This document shows positions 8,531-15,800 of a stretch of DNA of 19,809 nucleotides, in pieces. Source of the DNA: an uncultured Acidimicrobiaceae bacterium (GTDB lineage: Bacteria; Actinomycetota; Acidimicrobiia; Acidimicrobiales; Microtrichaceae); assembly GCA_937868025.1 (NCBI GenBank), contig CALMLJ010000506.1, positions 1 to 19,809 on the forward strand. The letters run 5' to 3'. Positions within the stretch are counted from its first letter, which is position 1. Each line of letters opens with the position of its first letter. A program made the position numbers and the translations under genes. Under the pieces are notes generated by a model that was not told the DNA's origin, ran no database searches, and was given only the letters and a program-made list of their open reading frames with translations.

Positions 8531-10516
8531 TCGACCCGGATGCGTCCCTTCATCATCCTGCTGACTTCGGTCGCCCTGCTCGCCGGGTGCTCGTCCGACG
8601 ACGGGGCTGATGACGACCGTGCCGGTGCCGCATCGGACCGTGCGGCGACGACCGCTCGTCCGGCACCGGTGAGCGAACCGCCTGGCACCGCAACCTGCGA
8701 CGACACCGACCCGACCGCCTGCCTGTTGCCCTGGCCCAACGACCGGTTCACCCGTGCCGACCCGAGCACCCCGACCGGCCGGCGCGTCGACCTGCCGGTC
8801 GACGGTACGCCGGTCAACGCCGACGGTGTCCACATCGACCCCACCGAATGGAACCGCAACGACGGCTTCAGTCCGGCGTCCAACCTGCTGGTGCACGTCG
8901 AGTCGCTGGACGTGTCGGCGTCGAAGCTCCCTCCGGTAACCGACCTCTCTCGCTCGCTCGACGACGACTCGGGGCTCGTGCTCGTCGACGTCACGACCGG
9001 CGACCGGGTTGCGGCGTGGGCCGAACTCGACGCGAATGCCGAGGATCCCGACCAGCAGGCCCTGATCATCGTCCCCGCGACCTCGTTGACCGAGGCGCAC
9101 CGCTACGCGGTCGGGCTGCGCGGCCTCGTACGCACCGACGGCACCGAGGTCGAACCGACCGGAGCGTTCAGCGAGCTGGTGGACGATCCCGACGAGGAAC
9201 AGCAGGAGTGGCTGGACGCGCTGGGAACCGCCGGGGCGACGACCGATGACCTCGACATCGCGTGGTCGTTCACGGTCGCTTCGTCCGACTCGCTGTCGGG
9301 CCGCCTCCGAGCAATGGCCGCCGAGACACTCTCAGAGTTCGGAGATGGGGCGCCGCCGTTCACCGTCACGTCGAACGAGACGGCGGGCGCGGCGCGAATC
9401 GTGAGTGGCACGTTCGAGATGCCCCGGTACCTGGCCGGCGACGGCGGACCGGGAAGTGTGTTGAACAACGACAACGACCCCGATGGCATCCCCGCTCGCA
9501 ACGGGACGATGTCCGCCGACTTCACGTGCACCGTGCCGGCCGGGGCAACGGCCGCCGACCCGGCGCCGATGATCGTCTACGGCCACGGCCTGCTCGGCAG
9601 CCGTTCGGAGGTGCTCGGCATCGGCGGCACCGCGGCGATCGCCAACATCGGCATGTGTGCCACCGACTACCTGGGCATGAGCGCCGCCGACATCCCGACG
9701 ATCGTCGGCGAGTTCCGGGACTTCAGCGGATTCCGGACGCAACCGGACCGGATGCAGCAGGGCCAGCTCGCCTTCGTCGTACTGGGTCGGCTGCTGCGCA
9801 GCGCTGACGGGTTCGCAACGGACGGCGCGTTCTCGACGGACGGCGCGCCCGTCATCGACACCAGCAAGCTCGCGTTCCTCGGGGCGAGCCAGGGCGGCAT
9901 CCTCGGCGGCGTCGCGTCCACGGTCACCGACGACTGGGACAAGGTCGTGCTCGCCGTCGGCGGGCTCGGGTACAACCTGTTGCTCCGACGCAGCGTCGAC
10001 TTCGACGAGTTCATCGGGACCTTCGAGGCCGCGTACCCCGGCGAACTCGACCAGCTCCTCACGCTCGAACTCGCGGAGCAGTTGTGGGACCGCGGCGAGA
10101 ACGCCGGGTACGCCCAGCACCTGACGACCGATCCGTACGAGGGGATCGCGGCGAAGCCGGTCCTCGCCCTCGAGGCCTTCGGCGACCACCAGGTGACCAA
10201 CGTGAGCACGCAGAAGCTCGCCCGAACGTTGGGACTTCGCCGCCGCGAACCCACCCTGGCCGCCGGTCGGTCGTCCGCAGTCGACCCGTTCTACGGCATC
10301 GCCCCGTTGCCCGAACTGCCGACGACGGGCTCGGCGCTCTTCGTGTGGGACTTCGGCACGCCGACGCCGCCGGACACGAACACACCGAATCGCGGCGGCG
10401 ACGATCCCCACGGCGACCTCGGAGACGAGACGTCCGCCCTCGCGCTCCTCGTGAGCTTCGTGAACGACGGCACCCTCATCGACGTCTGCGGCGAGGGGCC
10501 GTGTACGGGCGGCTGA
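8528..10516 (+). CDS. Large lipoprotein alpha/beta hydrolase (lipase/esterase-like)
   Basis: A 662-residue exported protein. The signal peptide MSTRMRPFIILLTSVALLAGC has a canonical lipobox with Cys21. An Asp/Ala/Thr-rich linker leads to an N-terminal domain with CLLPWPNDRFTRADP and HIDPTEWNRNDGFSPASNLL, similar to the N-terminal module of bacterial lipases of the Lipase_bact_N type as I remember it. The C-terminal half looks like an alpha/beta hydrolase: YGHGLLGS near residue 353 (possible oxyanion loop), a nucleophile elbow GASQGG with Ser454, Asp553 in FGDHQV and His628 in DDPHGDLG. These make a plausible Ser-Asp-His triad. Likely a surface esterase or lipase; the substrate is unknown. Its stop is one base from the stop of the convergent deacetylase gene. 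Confidence 0.82.
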   Translation: MSTRMRPFIILLTSVALLAGCSSDDGADDDRAGAASDRAATTARPAPVSEPPGTATCDDTDPTACLLPWPNDRFTRADPSTPTGRRVDLPVDGTPVNADGVHIDPTEWNRNDGFSPASNLLVHVESLDVSASKLPPVTDLSRSLDDDSGLVLVDVTTGDRVAAWAELDANAEDPDQQALIIVPATSLTEAHRYAVGLRGLVRTDGTEVEPTGAFSELVDDPDEEQQEWLDALGTAGATTDDLDIAWSFTVASSDSLSGRLRAMAAETLSEFGDGAPPFTVTSNETAGAARIVSGTFEMPRYLAGDGGPGSVLNNDNDPDGIPARNGTMSADFTCTVPAGATAADPAPMIVYGHGLLGSRSEVLGIGGTAAIANIGMCATDYLGMSAADIPTIVGEFRDFSGFRTQPDRMQQGQLAFVVLGRLLRSADGFATDGAFSTDGAPVIDTSKLAFLGASQGGILGGVASTVTDDWDKVVLAVGGLGYNLLLRRSVDFDEFIGTFEAAYPGELDQLLTLELAEQLWDRGENAGYAQHLTTDPYEGIAAKPVLALEAFGDHQVTNVSTQKLARTLGLRRREPTLAAGRSSAVDPFYGIAPLPELPTTGSALFVWDFGTPTPPDTNTPNRGGDDPHGDLGDETSALALLVSFVNDGTLIDVCGEGPCTGG

Positions 10517-10517
10517 A

Positions 10518-11261
10518 CTACCGCGTGTCGATCCGCCGATAGACCTCGGCGAGCCGGCCCTCGGGCAGCCCTCCGATCCGAGCGTTGTCGACCGCCCATT
10601 CCCGGAGGAAGTCCGCAAGGCCCTCGCGGCCGCCGGTCTGGCTGACGTGGGCACGGAGCGCCGCGACCTTGCGGTCGAACGTGTCGGTGATGTCGACGAC
10701 CACCCGCGCCGGTTCGGGGATCTCCGGGCCGCCCTGGGTCCACACCTCCGGCACGGTCCACGGCTCCAGTTCCTCGTTCGCGAGGAGCTCGGGGAAGGCA
10801 AACGGATTGCGGGCGTCGGGATACACCGCGGCGATCGCCGCTTGCCCCACCGCGAGGTGGTCGGGGTGGCTCGCGTAGATGCGGTCGACGTTGCGTTCGC
10901 TCGACTGGGTCAGGACGCGGTGCGGGCGCACCTGGCGGATGACGCGGGTGATGGCCTTTCGCAGATCGAGGTCGTATTCGAGCCGACCGTCGGGCAGGCG
11001 CAGGAACCGAAGGTCGGTGACACCCACCTCCGCCGCGGCGTTGGTCTGTTCCGCCTCGCGGAGTGACGCTCGGTCCTCGTAGGACTGGGTGAGGTCGCTG
11101 CCGCCGGCGTCGCCACTCGTCACCAGGCAGTACGTGACTTCGAGGCCGGCGTCGGTCCAGGTGGCGACGGTGCCGGCGCTGCCGAAGTCGACGTCGTCGG
11201 GGTGCGCCATGATCACGAGCACCCGCTCGATCGTCGGCTCGGTGGATTCCTCGTCGGGCAT
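10518..11261 (-). CDS. LmbE/PIG-L family zinc deacetylase
   Basis: Hydrolyses N-acetyl groups from sugar-linked substrates; family members include MshB and Mca of mycothiol metabolism. It has 247 residues. The zinc-binding AHPDD motif is at residues 19-23 and a second metal ligand sits in SHPDH at 131-135. The surrounding GLEVTYCLVTSGDAGG and REAEQTNAAAEVGV are typical of the family. Length and motifs do not separate MshB, Mca and other PIG-L enzymes, so no symbol is given. The ATG at 11261 begins 11 bases from the fdhD stop codon, with a TAAGGT box overlapping that stop, so it may be transcribed both with fdhD and on its own. An upstream in-frame start at 11306 lies inside fdhD and is less likely. 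Confidence 0.9.
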   Translation of the reverse strand: MPDEESTEPTIERVLVIMAHPDDVDFGSAGTVATWTDAGLEVTYCLVTSGDAGGSDLTQSYEDRASLREAEQTNAAAEVGVTDLRFLRLPDGRLEYDLDLRKAITRVIRQVRPHRVLTQSSERNVDRIYASHPDHLAVGQAAIAAVYPDARNPFAFPELLANEELEPWTVPEVWTQGGPEIPEPARVVVDITDTFDRKVAALRAHVSQTGGREGLADFLREWAVDNARIGGLPEGRLAEVYRRIDTR

Positions 11262-11274
11262 GACGCCGACCTTA
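11262..11274 (-). promoter_or_regulatory. Leaderless -10 box at the fdhD stop codon
   Basis: On the minus strand TAAGGT (11274-11269) begins with the TAA stop of fdhD and is followed by seven bases and the ATG at 11261. Confidence 0.4.
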
Positions 11275-12072
11275 CGCGTAGACGGTGAGGTCGCCGCCAC
11301 GGGCAAATCCCGCGAGCGACACGCCGCCCTGCTTGGCGAGGTCGACGGCCAGCGAGCTCGGAGCGCTCACGGATGCGAGCACACGGAATCCCCCCGCCCA
11401 CGCCTTCTGCACCATCTCGAAACTGGCGCGGCCCGATACCCACAGGCCCATCGGCTCGGCATCGGCTCGGAGCGCCGGCAGGGCGTCGTCGAGGAGGAGC
11501 CGACCGACCACCTTGTCGACGGCGTTGTGGCGGCCGATGTCCTCGCGCACCACGTCGACACGACCGTCGGCGAGACGGAACGCTCCCGCGGCGTGGGAGG
11601 CCCCCGTCTGGGCGAAGAGCTCCTGTTGCCGGCCGATCCGTTCGGCCACGGTGGCCAACAACGTCCAGTCGAACTCGACGGGCTGCATCGGATCGAGACG
11701 GTCCGTCATCTGCTCGATGGCCATCGATCCGCACATGCCACACGACGAGCTCGTCGTTCCGACCCTGGCCGTGGGCTCGGGGGCCCACCCACCGGTCGAG
11801 ACCGACACCACGTTGAATTCGGTGTCCACCGCGGTGCCCGTGCCGCAGTAGCGGATGCCGTTGACCGCCGCGCCACCGAGGAGGCCTTCGCTGTGGCAGA
11901 ACCCGACTGCCAGCTCGAAGTCGTGGCCCGGCGTGCGCATGGTGGTCGTGACGAGATGGTCGTCGAGGCGGATCTCCATGGGCTCCTCGACGATGAGGTC
12001 GTCGGGCCCGCGGCTGGCGACGCCGTCGCGGTGGCGCACCGACATCGTCCTGACACTCCGGCCTCGACCCAT
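11272..12072 (-). CDS. fdhD: Formate dehydrogenase accessory sulfurtransferase FdhD
   Basis: Transfers sulfur from a cysteine desulfurase to the bis-MGD molybdenum cofactor, which formate dehydrogenase needs for activity; cytosolic. It has 266 residues, the normal length. The sulfur-relay motif SSCGMCGS carries Cys111 and Cys114. Other family blocks are IVEEPMEIRLDDHLVTTTMR, FELAVGFCHSEGLL, DIGRHNAVDKVVG and VSGRASFEMVQKA. No formate dehydrogenase or molybdenum cofactor genes are in the window, so the client enzyme lies elsewhere. The start at 12072 has a TAGGCT box six bases upstream; the ATG at codon 10 is a possible alternative. Confidence 0.93.
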   Translation of the reverse strand: MGRGRSVRTMSVRHRDGVASRGPDDLIVEEPMEIRLDDHLVTTTMRTPGHDFELAVGFCHSEGLLGGAAVNGIRYCGTGTAVDTEFNVVSVSTGGWAPEPTARVGTTSSSCGMCGSMAIEQMTDRLDPMQPVEFDWTLLATVAERIGRQQELFAQTGASHAAGAFRLADGRVDVVREDIGRHNAVDKVVGRLLLDDALPALRADAEPMGLWVSGRASFEMVQKAWAGGFRVLASVSAPSSLAVDLAKQGGVSLAGFARGGDLTVYA

Positions 12073-12084
12073 CGCCGCAGCCTA
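12073..12084 (-). promoter_or_regulatory. Leaderless -10 box for fdhD
   Basis: On the minus strand TAGGCT (12084-12079), six bases, then ATG at 12072. It supports the first ATG of the frame. Confidence 0.45.
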
Positions 12085-12127
12085 CGACCGCCGCCGGGGA
12101 CACCCGTCCGCGGCTCGTCCGACGGGA

Positions 12128-12146
12128 AACCCGCCTCACGCGGGTT
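12128..12146 (-). terminator. Hairpin terminator candidate behind the RHS-immunity unit
   Basis: On the minus strand AACCCGC-GTGAG-GCGGGTT forms a perfect 7-bp stem with a 5-base loop, followed by a short T-rich stretch (TTTCCC). It lies between the RHS/immunity locus and the fdhD promoter, where a terminator is expected. The T-tract is short, so termination strength is uncertain. Confidence 0.5.
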
Positions 12147-12325
12147 CCACGTCGGAAGTTCGAGCCTGAGGCCGGATACGAGAACCTCCCCCAACACCAT
12201 CCCCGCTCTGACGACTCGTCACCGACTCCGGAAGCCGGGTGTGGGGCAGGTCAGAGCCTCCACCAAGCCCAGGGCGATTCATCACCGCCGAACCGGTCGT
12301 CTCCGTGAGCCGGCGACCCGCAAGG
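12136..12325 (-). pseudogene. Fragment of RHS coding sequence (displaced core remnant)
   Basis: On the minus strand this starts with a 33-base exact copy of RHS coding DNA and reads in the RHS frame as LAGRRLTETTGSAV. It then diverges into Arg/Gly-rich sequence (MNRPGLGGGSDLPHTRLPES) and reaches TGA at 12138-12136. There is no start codon of its own. The residues after the divergence resemble no toxin I know. It begins 17 bases beyond the stop of the candidate immunity gene. It looks like a relic of a displaced RHS end or a recombination scar rather than a working gene. Confidence 0.5.
12293..12325 (-). repeat. 33-bp direct repeat, distal copy (downstream of immunity gene)
   Basis: Identical over 33 bases to 14289-14321, in the same orientation, with weaker similarity continuing past position 12293. 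The partner copy is inside the YD-repeat region of the RHS gene. Confidence 0.95.
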
Positions 12326-12342
12326 GGCGAGTTTGTGGCACA

Positions 12343-12855
12343 TCACAGATCACCAGTAAGGCGAGCAGACGCGAGGTTGCGTATCCGACGAGTTCGACCG
12401 TTCTCACTAAGAAACTCCGCGACGTCTCGCCTGCCCTGTGCGGCGAGCTTCCGCTGGAGCCAGTCGGAAGACTCGCTGACTTCACTCAGGTTGAGATCGC
12501 CCCCACATGCGAGCCGGAGTACGACCTCCCACTCGGCCTCGCGTCTCCGTAAGTAGTCGATCCGTCGGATGGTCTCTGGCCATGTAGCCCACCATCGCGC
12601 AAGGTCTCTATCGGAGGCCGACCTCGTCGCGGCCTCATCCAGCAGAAGCCCGACGGTCGATTGCTGCATCGCACGATCCGGCTCCATGGCGATCGCATCG
12701 ACCGCCGATTTCCGAAGGTCCGGAGACTGCCGGTATGCCTCTAGGTAGAGGCGGTAGCGCGCGTGCTCATCCGCGAGAACATGTTCACGCTCGTGACCGA
12801 AGGCCGTCGCAAGGCGGCCAACGGCACTTTCGAAGACTTCACTGTTGCTCGTCAT
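12343..12855 (-). CDS. Candidate immunity protein for the RHS tip
   Basis: A 170-residue protein of no family I recognise, predicted mostly helical and charged (HEREHVLADEHARYRLYLEA, DLARWWATWPETIRRIDYLR, WLQRKLAAQGRRDVAEFL). It has no signal peptide or membrane segment, so it should act in the cytosol. Its ATG at 12855 is separated from the RHS TGA stop by a single base (TGA-C-ATG), so translation is probably coupled. A small gene directly behind a toxin-tipped RHS gene is the classic immunity position; that role is inferred from context only. The frame stays open upstream to 13008, inside the RHS gene, but those codons are a shadow. A hand count of 12361-12420 gives 35 G+C of 60, lower than a sample of the dnaJ gene (46 of 60). 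Confidence 0.7.
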   Translation of the reverse strand: MTSNSEVFESAVGRLATAFGHEREHVLADEHARYRLYLEAYRQSPDLRKSAVDAIAMEPDRAMQQSTVGLLLDEAATRSASDRDLARWWATWPETIRRIDYLRRREAEWEVVLRLACGGDLNLSEVSESSDWLQRKLAAQGRRDVAEFLSENGRTRRIRNLASARLTGDL

Positions 12856-12856
12856 G

Positions 12857-15800
12857 TCAGCACTCGTCACCAAACCACCGCATGTATTCCCGGATTGCGT
12901 CGCGGATCTCCTTAAGGTGCTTCTCAACGACCTGCCGCTGGGCCCTCGTGAGTTCGGGATCCCCATTAAGCGGCTTTCCGTTCTGACCAACACGGGTCTC
13001 GGGGCCACCGCCTTTCACATGCGCGTGGGGCGGGCCGTGGTCATTCGAGTAGATGACAACCTTGACCGCTCCATCGCGGAGAACCTCCCCGACAGGACTG
13101 GCGCTTCGTCCTTTCCCCGATTCGTCTGGCCCGTCTTCTGTGGCCCCGCAGGTCGATGGCGTGGAAGTCGTGGTGCTGCCACCGCCTCGGCCGCTCGTCT
13201 GCGGACTCGGTCCGGCGGCGTCGAGGTTTCTGAGCACGACGATCACGCCTCCCACCACGACCGTGACCACTCCCCCAGCGACTGCTACCCCGACGACGAG
13301 CGCAGATCCTCCCGCCACGACCTCAACGGACGCCTTTCCCGCCTCACTCAGAACGACGGCCCCTCCACCCGCCGCCACGGCAACTGCGGCGGCAGCAACC
13401 GCGACCACCGCCAGACCGACTGTGATCTCGGTCTGATAGTCGACGATCAGCTGCTCGAGACCGTTCGACATCTTCCCGTTGAAGGTCAACGTGCACGTCC
13501 TCGCCGCGAAGTCGATGTCGTACCACCACTTCGTGGTCGCACGTTGAATGTGATCCTCGGGCGCCGGGCAACGTTTGATCGCGTCCTCCACCGACCGGCG
13601 AACACGGTCCGACGACCCGGCGGCCGATGCTCCCGCGCTGCCCGTTGGCCGGCCCGCTTGGTGCTCGTGATCGGGCTCTCCGGGCCGCAGCCCTGACGGG
13701 TCTTGCCGGTTGATCGGGTCGTTGTAGGAGTAGTGGTACCGGTTCCCCGACGTCGACGTGGCAGCGACGTCGTCGAGGGGGTCGACCGTGGTGAACGTTC
13801 CGGTCGTGTTCTGGTAGTTCCGGGCTCGCAGGTAGGTGTCACCCAGCACGGTGAGCTCCCCCCGGTACCCGAACCGTGCAGCGTTCGTCGCGGTCGCACC
13901 CGTCGGGTTGCCGTACGGGTCCCAACCGGTCGCGTTCGCCAGGGTCTGGCCGGTGCTGTTGATCACCGACCCGAACACATCACTGCCGAACAACGTTGGC
14001 GTACCACCCTTGGTCGACGCCGCCCAGGTACCGTTGTTCCGAACGAGCCCGAAGTTCGTTTCACCATCAAGGGTCGACACCATCTGAGCGAGCCCACCGG
14101 TGTTCGTGTCCCAGTCGTACTTCAACGCCCGCAAGAACCCGCCACCCGGGCCGGTCACCGTGTCCATCCGCAGCAAACCTTCGGGGGTGTACTTGCGGGC
14201 CTCCGAGGTCACCACCGTGCCAGCATTGGTCTTGGCGATACCGGCCAACCGGCCCGCCTGATCGTACGTGTTCGTCGTCACCGCAGACCCGGTCGTCTCC
14301 GTGAGCCGGCGACCCGCAAGGTCATAGGTCATCGACGTCGCCGAACCAGCAGCCGGCGTGACCGCCGTCAACTGCGAAGCCGAGTTGTAGGTGTACGACG
14401 TCGTCACGGAACCGACCTTCGACGTCGCCCGACGCCCCGCACCATCGTAGGTGTACTCCAACGCCGCACCCGTCGACGGTGTCGCCGACAACAACTGACC
14501 GGAAGCGTCATACCCATACGTCGTCGTCACACCCCCAACTGCCGTCGTTGCGTACGCACCCGCACTGTCATACGTGACATCAGTGGTCCGGTCTGCGCCC
14601 GGCACCGTTTGCACCTGCTTCGTCAACCGCCCAGCGGTGAACGTGTTCACCCGCGATCCCGACGGGAACGCCTCCGTCGTGACCTGGGAGTCAGCGTTGT
14701 ACGTGTTCGTCACGAACGGAGCCAACGCCGACCCCTGATTGTTGCGTTGCCGGTAACTGTCGATCGCCACACTGTTCGACCCCGCAACCCGATCGGTACG
14801 CACCTGAGTCGCCCCCGCCGCCGTGATCGACGTATCAGTCACCGACACACCCCACGTACCCGGAGCAGACCCCGATGCCGGCCACACCTTCGCCCGCACC
14901 GTCGAACCCGACACCTCGATCTGGGTCCGGATCTCCGTACCCGGTGTCGGTGCCGTGAACGTACCCAACACCGTGTCCGTCCCGGCCACGCGCTTGATCA
15001 GCTTCGCAGTCGTCGAGTCAGTCGTGAACTCAACCCGATACCCCGCGGTGTTCGCCGCGTTCTGCCGAACACCAACCGTGAACCGCGACTGGTTCCCCAC
15101 AGCACTCGATGCCGCTTGAAACGACACCGTCGTCACCGAATCCGCCGTTTGAGGAGCGGTCGACGTCACACCCATCGACGACCCGGCCGTCGCTGTCGTC
15201 GACAGACGGAGTCGGTTGCCGTCAATCGCTGCCGAGCCACCACCAACTGCCTGTCGAGTCCACTTGGACGGATCGGCCCCGGCCGCATTGGCACCGTTGA
15301 ACCAGTCGACCATCGTCGAGTTGGGTGAGATTTTCTGGACCCGACCAGCGGCGTCGTAGCCGTAGACGAGTTCGAGACCCTCGGGCGTCGTCACCTGCGA
15401 CACACGCCCGCCGCTGTCGTAGGAGTACGACATGTATCGATTGTCGACCGGGTTCACCGACAGGAGTCGTCCCGCGAGGTCGAAGGTCTTGGTGAACGTG
15501 CCATCGGGCGTCACCGCGGAGTTTTGCCGGCCCGCGCTGTCGTAGCCATACGTGAAGCCGAGCGTCGAACCGCCTTGAGTGAAGACTCGTCCGGTCAGAT
15601 CGCCGGCGGCGTTGAACGTGTCGTTCATCGCCCGACCCGACGGGTCCGCCACCGCGTTCACCCGACCCGCAGCATCACGGCCGAACAGCGTCACCCGGGC
15701 GACACCGCCCACCGGCGGAGCGATGTACGACACCATCTCGCCATTGACGTATCCCCAGCCTTCCGTCGCGACGGGTGTCACACGGCCCGTCGAGCGGCCA

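Noticed and set aside
12147..12205. tRNA-like 3' part (GGAAG-TTCGAGC) near the end of the RHS locus, a possible attachment site
   Set aside because: The T-stem does not pair beyond two bases and no anticodon arm or acceptor stem can be formed.
13703..15328. 541-codon open frame opposite the RHS gene
   Set aside because: Its Arg/His-rich repeats are the antisense reading of the YD repeats.
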